NCBI GenBank assembly: GCA_002490635.1
Contig: DKUJ01000015.1
Location: 1-23,977, forward strand
Origin: Porphyromonadaceae bacterium UBA7207
GTDB lineage: Bacteria; Bacteroidota; Bacteroidia; Bacteroidales; Muribaculaceae
Length of the DNA: 23,977 nucleotides
Direction: 5' to 3'
A program made the translations under genes and the position numbers. The notes below the pieces were generated by a model. That model made no database searches and was not told the origin of the DNA. It saw only the letters and a program-made list of their open reading frames with translations. This document shows, piece by piece, positions 7,721 through 14,381 of the stretch (within the stretch, counting starts at the first letter, position 1; every line of letters starts with the position of its first letter).

Positions 7721-8929
7721 TTACTGGGCTACGTTGAAGATTACGATTCGGTTCCAGTTGTTTTCTTCGTAGGGCTGCTGGGAAGAACCTTCGGCCTGGA
7801 TGGAAAGGCGGTCGGGGTTGATGCCGTACTCGTTGGTGAGTGTGTCGAAGACTGCCTGTGCGCGGCGGCGGGAGAGACCCATGTTGTATTCGCTGGTTCC
7901 GGTGTCGGCGTCGGCATATCCCACGATGGCCACATTCTGGTCGGGATTAGCTTTCATCCATTCGGAGATGTTGTACACGTTCACCTTTTCGAGGCTGGAG
8001 ATGCGGGAGCTGTTGAGGGTGAAGCGTACGGTAGCCATCAGAGGAGCGGCTTCCACTACTACTGCTTCCTGTTCGACTACTTCGGGGCAGGGAAGCTGTG
8101 CTTCTGCGGTAGCCAGTGCGGCTGCGGTGGTGGCAAGCGCGCCACGGAGATCGTTGACCTGGTTGTTCAGGTTATCGATATATCCCAGATAGTCGCAGGG
8201 ATTGTAGGTGTGGTATTTGCGTCCGCCGAAGGTGATGGTGAAGCCGCCGTTGAGGGTCACATTGATATCGACAGGACGGCCGTATGCCACATTGTTGAAG
8301 TTGTCGCCATAGAATCCGGCGCGTGCTTCGGCGAAGAAGTCGACATATTTGCAGAGGCGGAAGCGGGCCTGGATACCTGCCGAGACAGGAAGTGTCCACG
8401 AGTTGCGTTTCTTATGTCCGTCCTGATATATGTTGGGGACATCGGAGGGACGGTAATCCCAGGTGAAGGTGCCGCCGAGGCCCACAAACGGGATAATCGA
8501 GAACACGCGGTTTTCGTTTACGCCACCCAGGGAGTTGAACATATCCCACATGAAATCGAGGTTGGCGCCTACGTATTTGGCTTTGGCAAATCCTTCCCCG
8601 CTGTGCCAGTGGAGCGGGCCACCGTTGAAGGCCAGACGCCAGCCCATGTATGGCGAGAACCATTTACCGAAGCCTACGTTGTAGTTCACCGTAAGTGATG
8701 AATGGTGTTCACCCTTGCTGTCCACGCCATCGACGAAGGGAGCGTCGATACCTGCGCCGAGCTGGATGAACCAGTTGTCGTGCTTAGTCACGTAGTAGCG
8801 TGTATTGCAGGGCACTTCAGTTACAACAGCCGTTTCTTCTACGACGATTGTTTCGTCCTGGGCACTTGCCATCGACGGAGCAAGCAGTGCTGCGCATGCT
8901 GCAGTGGTGAAGAGAACGTTCTTTTTCAT
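7721..8929 (-). CDS. OmpA family outer-membrane protein
   Basis: The 402-residue protein starts with signal peptide MKKNVLFTTAACAALLAP ending ASAQ. An eight-strand-type N-terminal barrel region follows (to about residue 245), then a short linker (NLNNQVNDLRGALATTAAAL and a Glu/Val/Pro-rich stretch). The C-terminal OmpA domain (about 300-402) has VAIVGYADADTGTSEYNMGL and SRRRAQAVFDTL, the usual peptidoglycan-contact region with its Asp and Arg. It is expected to be an abundant porin-like protein linking the outer membrane to peptidoglycan. The gene stands alone: a terminator follows it, and the DUF4421 terminator isolates it upstream. I could not find a clear promoter in 8930-9127. Confidence 0.93.
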   Translation of the reverse strand: MKKNVLFTTAACAALLAPSMASAQDETIVVEETAVVTEVPCNTRYYVTKHDNWFIQLGAGIDAPFVDGVDSKGEHHSSLTVNYNVGFGKWFSPYMGWRLAFNGGPLHWHSGEGFAKAKYVGANLDFMWDMFNSLGGVNENRVFSIIPFVGLGGTFTWDYRPSDVPNIYQDGHKKRNSWTLPVSAGIQARFRLCKYVDFFAEARAGFYGDNFNNVAYGRPVDINVTLNGGFTITFGGRKYHTYNPCDYLGYIDNLNNQVNDLRGALATTAAALATAEAQLPCPEVVEQEAVVVEAAPLMATVRFTLNSSRISSLEKVNVYNISEWMKANPDQNVAIVGYADADTGTSEYNMGLSRRRAQAVFDTLTNEYGINPDRLSIQAEGSSQQPYEENNWNRIVIFNVAQ

Positions 8930-9127
8930 TTCTTGTTGAGTTGCGGTTTTGTTAAACTTATCATTGTTTTTTGTTTTTCCCTGGACTTTGGCCGATGTGA
9001 CGAATTAAGCCTTCTGAGTTGTTGCCTTCGAGCTGCCTTGCTCATCTCCCGGCCAGGTTTTTGAATATCTAACACGACATTGCAAAAAATTGTTCAAATT
9101 TTAGTTAAGGAAAAATTAGAAAATTAT
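8930..9127 (-). other. Upstream region of ompA, no clear promoter match
   Basis: This stretch lies between the ompA start and the DUF4421 terminator, so it should hold the ompA promoter. It is AT-rich near 9080-9127. On the minus strand TAAAATTTG (9105 down to 9097) resembles TAnnTTTG but with three spacer bases instead of two. No open reading frame or RNA gene is evident. Confidence 0.4.
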
Positions 9128-9156
9128 GGCGGGAATGTACCGCGAACATCCCCGCC
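9128..9156 (-). terminator. Hairpin terminator after the DUF4421 gene
   Basis: On the minus strand, GGCGGGGATGT (9156-9146) pairs with ACATTCCCGCC (9138-9128) over 11 bp, including one G-U pair, around a 7-nt loop. It is followed by the U-rich ATAATTTTCTAATTTTTCC. On the plus strand the G-U becomes an A-C mismatch and no T-run follows, so the structure points to minus-strand termination of the gene ending at 9185. Confidence 0.78.
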
Positions 9157-9184
9157 GTGAAAATCACCACTAATAATCAGATAT

Positions 9185-10240
9185 TTACCAGATATTGAAT
9201 CTACACCCGAACACTATTTCTCCGCTGAGATCTCCACCGGCATATGTAGTTTTTTTCTCGTTCACAACTGCCACATTGAAGTTGCCGGAGGCTCCGAAGA
9301 ACCACCGGTCGCGATTCCAGACAAGAGAGAGTTTCAGGCGGTTATACATGGAAAAGGACACCTTTTCCATGTCGGAATTGACATATCCTTTTCTCACACC
9401 TATTATAGGGCTTTCGCTGACTCCGAGAACCCACCTGGGGTGGAACACCCAATTGTAGCCATAGCCTATTCTGACTGCATAGTTATGTGTGTGTACACGA
9501 TACGAATAGTCCTTCCATGCCGGCGGCAACTGCATGATAAGCTCCGGCGGCAACCCGCGGAAATCGAAATTCAGCTTCTGGGTATAGATGGAGAATCCGG
9601 TGAAGAAAGCGCCCTGGCTACGGCGCTGGATGCGGCTGTAGTTGAACGACGCAGCCTCGGAATAGCGTTTGTGATTGAAAAAATAGTATGCGTCGATGCC
9701 CCACGTGGTGTTGTCGATGCCATGGAAAGGAATGTTGTAGCGGGGAGAATCGTTGCGATCGCCGAAACGACGGATTCTGGTACTCGCATCGTTGCGCATG
9801 TAATATGCCTCTGCTGCGAAAAGCATGCAGTTGAAACCGAAACGCCAGCGCTTGCGCGACTGGCTGGCACTCCCGAACAATTTGCTGATGTTTATGTCGT
9901 ATCCCGCCGATACTGCAAGATATGTCAGATACACACCGGCCGAAGTAGACGGCTCCGACGACATGAATATGTATTTGTTGTCGGGCAACTCGAAACGGTA
10001 TCCGTCGGTCCAGCTGTTGGTGGTTATCTTGGCACTGAATTTGTAGCCCGTACCTACCACAAATGTGGTGTCGTAACCGTTGAAGAACTTATCGCCCCAT
10101 CGATAGGTATTCACGCAGAAACGCGGGAATTTACCCCATGCGGCAATGGAGTCCAGGTTCAACGACAGTCCACTGGCCGGTTGCGGCAGCGAAATCAGGG
10201 CAAACAGCGACACTATAATAATAAACAGCCTTCGGCTCAT
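9185..10240 (-). CDS. DUF4421 domain-containing protein
   Basis: The 351-residue protein has an N-terminal signal peptide (MSRRLFIIIVSLFALISL, predicted end near PASG). The rest matches Bacteroidales DUF4421 proteins: WGDKFFNGYDTTFVVGTGY, then SAGVYLTYLAVSAGYDINIS and KLFG, and a C-terminal FNVAVVNEKK. Alternating aromatic and polar residues suggest an outer-membrane or periplasmic beta-structure. No function is established that I know of. I chose the ATG at 10240 because it begins the signal peptide; the in-frame extension to 10330 would run through the predicted promoter. That promoter places the transcript start about 3 nt before the ATG, so the mRNA may be nearly leaderless. It diverges from pyrE. 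Confidence 0.82.
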   Translation of the reverse strand: MSRRLFIIIVSLFALISLPQPASGLSLNLDSIAAWGKFPRFCVNTYRWGDKFFNGYDTTFVVGTGYKFSAKITTNSWTDGYRFELPDNKYIFMSSEPSTSAGVYLTYLAVSAGYDINISKLFGSASQSRKRWRFGFNCMLFAAEAYYMRNDASTRIRRFGDRNDSPRYNIPFHGIDNTTWGIDAYYFFNHKRYSEAASFNYSRIQRRSQGAFFTGFSIYTQKLNFDFRGLPPELIMQLPPAWKDYSYRVHTHNYAVRIGYGYNWVFHPRWVLGVSESPIIGVRKGYVNSDMEKVSFSMYNRLKLSLVWNRDRWFFGASGNFNVAVVNEKKTTYAGGDLSGEIVFGCRFNIW

Positions 10241-10270
10241 AGCCTGCAAAATTACTAAAGTTTGCAGGCT
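10241..10270. repeat. Perfect 10-bp inverted repeat in the DUF4421/pyrE divergent region
   Basis: AGCCTGCAAA (10241-10250) and TTTGCAGGCT (10261-10270) are exact inverted copies with a 10-nt spacer. The left arm overlaps the DUF4421 -7 element and the right arm lies in its promoter spacer, so a protein bound here would block that promoter. It could also form a hairpin in a pyrE-direction read-through transcript, but no T-run follows. Confidence 0.55.
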
Positions 10271-10278
10271 GCGCCAAC
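10247..10278 (-). promoter_or_regulatory. Promoter of the DUF4421 gene
   Basis: On the minus strand a perfect -7 element TAATTTTG (10254 down to 10247) is preceded, 20 nt upstream, by GTTG (10278-10275), one base from TTTG. The expected start of transcription is near 10243, next to the ATG at 10240. Confidence 0.6.
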
Positions 10279-10296
10279 AGTGCCGGAGATTTTTCG

Positions 10297-10304
10297 TAAC
10301 TTTG
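10297..10304 (+). promoter_or_regulatory. -7 element for pyrE
   Basis: TAACTTTG matches the TAnnTTTG consensus, 65 nt before the pyrE ATG, predicting a start near 10308. No TTTG is found 19 to 21 nt upstream. The position where it should be coincides with the -33 element of the divergent DUF4421 promoter. Confidence 0.5.
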
Positions 10305-10368
10305 CAGCCATCGAAGCCAACAATCGGCACAACCGATATTCAATGTTCCTTTCAACAAAAACAACAAG

Positions 10369-11007
10369 ATGAAGAACGTAGCACGCATTTTCGCCGAAAA
10401 ACTCCTCAAGATTAGCGCCATCAAGCTGCAGCCCGATATGCCTTTCGTATGGGCTTCCGGCTGGAACTCGCCCATCTATACCGACAACCGCCGCACGCTC
10501 TCATTCCCCGATGTGCGCACATTTATAAAGATTGAGCTCACACGTCTTATTCTCGAGAAGTTCCCGCAGGTTGAGTGTGTGGCCGGCGTTGCCACCGGTG
10601 CCATAGCCCAGGGCGCGCTGGTTGCCGACGAACTCGACCTTCCGTATGCCTACGTGCGCTCCACTCCCAAGGACCACGGCCTTGAGAACCTTATCGAGGG
10701 CGACCTCCGCTCCGGATCGAAAGTGGTGGTTGTGGAAGATCTTGTTTCCACGGGCAAAAGCTCGCTGAAAGCTGTGGAAGCCCTGCGGAACGCAGGCTGC
10801 GAAGTTGTGGGTATGGTAGCGCTGTTCACCTATGGATTCCCCGAGGCCGAAGCCAATTTCGAGGACGCAGGTGTGGAGCTGCACACTCTCAGCGACTACA
10901 ACAACATGCTCGAAGCCGCACTGGCTACCCGTTTCATCACCGAATCCGACATCGAGACCCTGCGTCGCTGGCGTGTCGATCCCGCAAACTGGACTCCCCG
11001 CCGCTGA
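10369..11007 (+). CDS. pyrE: Orotate phosphoribosyltransferase
   Basis: This 212-residue cytosolic enzyme joins orotate to PRPP to make orotidine 5'-phosphate in pyrimidine synthesis. The PRPP-binding signature VVVVEDLVSTGKSS lies at residues 119-132, with the acidic pair at E123-D124. Other family segments are IYTDNRRTLSFPDVR near the N-terminus, VAGVATGAIAQGALVADEL in the middle and YVRSTPKDHGLENLIEG. Length is normal. It leads a five-gene run to 14244, with 44 nt to the next gene. Confidence 0.96.
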   Translation: MKNVARIFAEKLLKISAIKLQPDMPFVWASGWNSPIYTDNRRTLSFPDVRTFIKIELTRLILEKFPQVECVAGVATGAIAQGALVADELDLPYAYVRSTPKDHGLENLIEGDLRSGSKVVVVEDLVSTGKSSLKAVEALRNAGCEVVGMVALFTYGFPEAEANFEDAGVELHTLSDYNNMLEAALATRFITESDIETLRRWRVDPANWTPRR

Positions 11008-11051
11008 CATCCACCGACGACGCCCCTCCCCCCCTACAACAGAAAACCATA

Positions 11052-11465
11052 ATGGCAACATACAGTTCGCGCCCCGTAGTTGTGGCGCAGCCGGCAGAAG
11101 AGCTGGCACAGAAATTCGCCGACTTCACCGTGCTCCAGCAGCGCATGGACACCATGCCCGCCGAGCAAAAGGCCGCGATAGGCGAAGTCACATTCTCCGC
11201 CGACACCATAAGCATCCATACCCCGCAGATGGGCGAAATCCGACTCAAAGCCATTGAGCGCTCGATCAAAGGCATGGTGCTTGAAGCCCAGGGGTCGCCG
11301 GTGCCCATGAAACTGAACGTAGCCCTGAATCCTGTGGATGCCGCAAGCACCGAAGTGAAGGGCAGCATCGAAGTGGAGATTCCGGCTCTGCTCCGCCCAA
11401 TGATAGGACCGACTCTGCAAAAAGCCGCCGACCGCTTCGGCGAACTGTTCGCCAGCCTTGCATAG
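11052..11465 (+). CDS. SRPBCC-like small protein next to pyrE
   Basis: The 137-residue protein has no signal peptide or membrane segment. It opens with MATYSSRPVVVAQPAEEL, a typical first strand and helix of the SRPBCC (Bet v1/START) fold. Alternating strands follow (DTISIHTPQMGEIRLKAIER, MKLNVALNPVDAASTEVKG), and it ends in a long C-terminal helix (LLRPMIGPTLQKAADRFGEL). Relatives beside pyrE in Bacteroidetes are commonly named polyketide cyclase or SRPBCC protein, from memory. The fold binds hydrophobic ligands, but no specific role is known. It overlaps the next gene by 8 nt. Confidence 0.7.
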   Translation: MATYSSRPVVVAQPAEELAQKFADFTVLQQRMDTMPAEQKAAIGEVTFSADTISIHTPQMGEIRLKAIERSIKGMVLEAQGSPVPMKLNVALNPVDAASTEVKGSIEVEIPALLRPMIGPTLQKAADRFGELFASLA

Positions 11466-11949
11466 AACAGCATCCATACTCTCAGGCCTGATTGTTCTTC
11501 TGCTTACGGCAGGATGCCACAGCCTCGACGATGACCGCATACCGCCGTCGCCGGTGAATCTTGTATTCGCCACCGAGGCACAGTGGAGCATCTATGGAGT
11601 CACAGGCGCTATGGATTACCGCAGTTTCGTGCGCGACCTGCGCATTCCAGGCAACTTTCCATATACCGCCAGCTCGTACACCGGTTTCGGAGGAATCCTG
11701 CTGGTGTGCGATGTACTTGGGCACCCCCGGGCCTACGATCTGGCCTGTCCGGTAGAGCAACGACAGGATGTGCGCGTGCAAATCGACGCCGAGAGCATGA
11801 ATGCCCGTTGCTCCAAGTGCGGCAGCACTTACGATGTGTTCTCCCTTCCGGGACATCCGTTGTCCGGACCGGCGGCACAGCACGGCTACGGGCTGCGCCC
11901 CTACCATGTAGGCCCCGGAAAACTGGATTTCATGACAGTATCGTTCTGA
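11458..11949 (+). CDS. Lipoprotein with degenerate Rieske-like C-terminal domain
   Basis: The 163-residue frame begins at a TTG inside the end of the previous gene (8-nt overlap). No ATG precedes the lipobox LTAGC, where C20 would be lipidated, so TTG is the best start, probably translationally coupled. The mature protein has a beta-rich middle and a C-terminal block DLACPVEQ, then CSKCGSTYDVFSLPGHPLSGPA and YGLRPYHV. The order and spacing resemble a Rieske iron-sulfur domain. However, the cluster ligands CxH and CxxH are replaced by C97-P-V and C118-x-x-C121; C84 is a further cysteine. A canonical two-Cys/two-His cluster cannot form, so it may bind another metal centre or only keep the fold. 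It precedes the SGNH/MBOAT pair by 11 nt. The Rieske relationship is my inference. Confidence 0.7.
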   Translation: MHRTASILSGLIVLLLTAGCHSLDDDRIPPSPVNLVFATEAQWSIYGVTGAMDYRSFVRDLRIPGNFPYTASSYTGFGGILLVCDVLGHPRAYDLACPVEQRQDVRVQIDAESMNARCSKCGSTYDVFSLPGHPLSGPAAQHGYGLRPYHVGPGKLDFMTVSF

Positions 11950-11960
11950 GATTTTCGCCT

Positions 11961-12764
11961 ATGACCCGTCACCACCTCAGCCTGTGGCTGCTGCTGGCAG
12001 CCGCGTTCGCCTGCTTCGCCGCACTTTCCGCCGGCGACATGCCAACTGTGTGCGGTCACACGCTGAAATCGTCGGATATAGTGCCGACGCTTTTCTCCGC
12101 ACGAAGCACAGACAACGCAATCAGTACCGGCGGCCCGACGGCCTGTCCGGCCGCCGACAGCACCATTGAAGAAGTTCAGTTCCCGGTGCCTGTCGACACC
12201 GCCGCGCAAACGATTCTGTTCATAGGCGACTCCATGCTCGAGGGACTCGGCCCCCGTCTGGCAGCTTACGCAAGCCACAACGGCCATACTCTGTACAACG
12301 TCGTATGGTACAGCTCCACTTCCGAAGTGTGGGGACGCTCCGACAAATTGCAGAGTTACATCAGACGTCTGCACCCCACCTACGTGATAGTGTGCCTCGG
12401 CGCGAACGAGCTTTTCGTTCCGCGCATAGCCGAACGGCGACGTGAATATGTGGAAAAAATCATCGCCGATATCGATACCCTCCCCTACCTATGGATCGGC
12501 CCCCCGAACTGGAAACCCGACACCGGCATCAACGGACTGGTGGCCTCCTGCGCCGCGGAAGGTTCGTTTTTCCTCAGCGACGGCATGCAGTTCCAGCGCA
12601 GCAGCGACGGCGCCCACCCGACGCGCTCGTCGGCTGCACAATGGATGGACAGCGTAATCCGCTGGATGCCCGCGCACAGCAACCACCCCATACGCATGGA
12701 AATGCCCGCAGAGACTTCGGCGAGGCCGGCGCGGGTGTTCGTGCACCAGCCCGACGAACGATAG
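11961..12764 (+). CDS. SGNH/GDSL-family hydrolase or acetyltransferase
   Basis: The 267-residue protein has an N-terminal signal peptide or anchor (about residues 7-25), a low-complexity linker, then an SGNH domain. Block I is FIGDSMLEGLG with nucleophile S91, block III is CLGANELF with N149, and block V is DGAHPT with D216 and H219, so the catalytic set is complete. Such extracytoplasmic enzymes paired with AlgI-like acyltransferases usually transfer or remove O-acetyl groups on cell-surface polysaccharides. The stop is 1 nt before the MBOAT start, which strongly supports this pairing. ATG 11961 is chosen because it starts the hydrophobic segment; the frame stays open upstream only by overlapping the lipoprotein gene. 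Confidence 0.86.
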   Translation: MTRHHLSLWLLLAAAFACFAALSAGDMPTVCGHTLKSSDIVPTLFSARSTDNAISTGGPTACPAADSTIEEVQFPVPVDTAAQTILFIGDSMLEGLGPRLAAYASHNGHTLYNVVWYSSTSEVWGRSDKLQSYIRRLHPTYVIVCLGANELFVPRIAERRREYVEKIIADIDTLPYLWIGPPNWKPDTGINGLVASCAAEGSFFLSDGMQFQRSSDGAHPTRSSAAQWMDSVIRWMPAHSNHPIRMEMPAETSARPARVFVHQPDER

Positions 12765-12765
12765 C

Positions 12766-14244
12766 ATGGCTTCACTGAACGACATCGCATCGAACATAGC
12801 CGAGGTTCTGAGCTACAATCCGGCAGAGCCTCTGCTGTTTTCCAGCGGCACATTCTGGGCTCTGTTCTTGGGGTTTCTGCCACTGTATTCACTGTTGAGA
12901 AAACGGTGGACGCAGATGGCGGTATTCGTTCTGGCGTTCAGTTTCTATTTCTATTACCGCTGCAGCGGAGTGTTCGTACTGCTGCTGGCAGGCACATCCC
13001 TGGTGGACTGGCTTCTCTCGCGGCTAATAGCGCGCCCAGGCTCCGGACCAACGCTGAGGCGCACCGCACTCGTGGTTTCACTGCTGTGTTCGCTGGGAAT
13101 CCTCGCCTACTTCAAATACGCCAACTTTTTCCTGTGGAACATCAACGCCACCGTAGGCAGCAATTTCCAGCCGCTCGACCTTATTCTTCCCGTCGGAATC
13201 TCGTTCTACACCTTCCAGAGCGTGAGCTACATAGTCGACGTGTACAAAGGCCGGGTAGCACCGACTCGCACATGGCTGGAGTACGCTTTCTTCCTGGCGT
13301 TCTTTCCTGCTCTTGTGGCCGGCCCCATTGTCCGTGCCGACTATTTTCTGCCGCAGATACGCCGTAACACAACCGCCACCAGGGAAGAGACCTTCACGGG
13401 TTTCTGGCTCATTATCCTCGGTGTGGTTAAAAAGGCCGTAATCGCCGACTATATAGCACAGTACAACGACCTCATATTCCAGACGCCAGGCGGCTACAAC
13501 GGCTTCGAGACCCTTATGGGAATAGCAGGCTATACCATGCAGATCTACTGCGACTTCTCCGGCTATTCCGACATGGCTATAGGCATAGCCCTGATCATGG
13601 GTTTCAAACTTGCCAAAAACTTCAATTTCCCCTACAAGAGCCGCAACCTCACCGATTTCTGGCACCGCTGGCACATATCGCTGTCTACCTGGCTGCGCGA
13701 TTACATCTACATCCCTCTCGGCGGCAACCGCAAAGGAACAGCACGCACATATGCCAACAACTTCGCCACCATGCTCATTGGCGGACTCTGGCATGGAGCG
13801 GCCTGGAAATTCGTGTTCTGGGGCGCGATGCACGGTGCCGGACTGGCTGTCCACAAGGCAGCCCGTCCGTGGCTTGGCAGGCTCGGGGACTCCTGGCCTG
13901 TGAAAGCCTTGTCCTGGACTGTGACAATGGCTCTTGTGGCCGCACTATGGGTGTTCTTCCGCGCAGATTCCTGGAGCGACTCCTGGACCGTTCTTGGCTC
14001 GTTGGCCGGCGACTATTCTCCGGCGAAAATAGCCGCATTCGCCTCGGCACGTATGCTGTGGCTCATACTCATGGCCACAATCATCGTAGCGCACTGCCTG
14101 CCAACTGCATTCTGGGACAAAGCTGCCGCCTGGTTCGTGCGTACCCCCTGGCTGGTGAAGCTGTTGATACTCATATCGGTTGTGCAGCTTGTACTTGAGC
14201 TTCGCGGCGAATCGGTAGCTCCGTTCATCTATTTCCAGTTCTGA
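12766..14244 (+). CDS. MBOAT family O-acyltransferase (AlgI-like)
   Basis: The 492-residue polytopic membrane protein is of the AlgI/DltB class, which moves acyl groups (often acetyl) from the cytoplasm to extracellular sugars or wall polymers. Hydrophobic helices occur throughout. Family hallmarks are ILPVGISFYTFQSVSYIVDV, QIYCDFSGYSDMAIGIALIM, DFWHRWHISLSTWLRDYIYI (H300 and H303) and IGGLWHGAAW, with the conserved catalytic histidine H343. Length is typical. It ends the pyrE-led run; with the SGNH protein it likely forms an O-acylation module whose target polymer is not indicated here. Confidence 0.93.
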   Translation: MASLNDIASNIAEVLSYNPAEPLLFSSGTFWALFLGFLPLYSLLRKRWTQMAVFVLAFSFYFYYRCSGVFVLLLAGTSLVDWLLSRLIARPGSGPTLRRTALVVSLLCSLGILAYFKYANFFLWNINATVGSNFQPLDLILPVGISFYTFQSVSYIVDVYKGRVAPTRTWLEYAFFLAFFPALVAGPIVRADYFLPQIRRNTTATREETFTGFWLIILGVVKKAVIADYIAQYNDLIFQTPGGYNGFETLMGIAGYTMQIYCDFSGYSDMAIGIALIMGFKLAKNFNFPYKSRNLTDFWHRWHISLSTWLRDYIYIPLGGNRKGTARTYANNFATMLIGGLWHGAAWKFVFWGAMHGAGLAVHKAARPWLGRLGDSWPVKALSWTVTMALVAALWVFFRADSWSDSWTVLGSLAGDYSPAKIAAFASARMLWLILMATIIVAHCLPTAFWDKAAAWFVRTPWLVKLLILISVVQLVLELRGESVAPFIYFQF

Positions 14245-14349
14245 TTACCTTTTTTTACCTATCACACCAAGGACGTTAAAAACATATAAATGAAGCCGCG
14301 GCCGGTTTAATTGCCACGGGCCCGTAAGGGCTGTTTGTCCGAAAAATTA
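14245..14349 (+). other. Gap between the acyltransferase gene and the envelope operon
   Basis: It contains a T-run right after the stop (CCTTTTTTTACC) without a preceding hairpin, and GCCC-GTAA-GGGC (14320-14331), a 4-bp stem with a GNRA tetraloop followed by TGTTTGTCC. These could form a weak terminator. No coding sequence is evident. Confidence 0.3.
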
Positions 14350-14357
14350 TAATTTTG
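14350..14357 (+). promoter_or_regulatory. -7 element for the DUF6242-uppS-bamA operon
   Basis: TAATTTTG matches TAnnTTTG and predicts a start near 14361, 21 nt before the ATG at 14382. The nearest TTTG (14334-14337) is only 12 nt away, so the -33 part is not canonical. Confidence 0.5.
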
Positions 14358-14381
14358 TTGCTTGAAACATCGCAAACTCTA

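Noticed and set aside
8930..9184. Search for a tRNA or small RNA between ompA and the DUF4421 gene
   Set aside because: The only clear structure is the terminator at 9128-9156; no cloverleaf or conserved RNA pattern was found.
14316..14325. Palindrome ACGGGCCCGT before the DUF6242 gene
   Set aside because: Short GC-rich palindromes arise often here; it is not placed on the promoter and has no second copy nearby.
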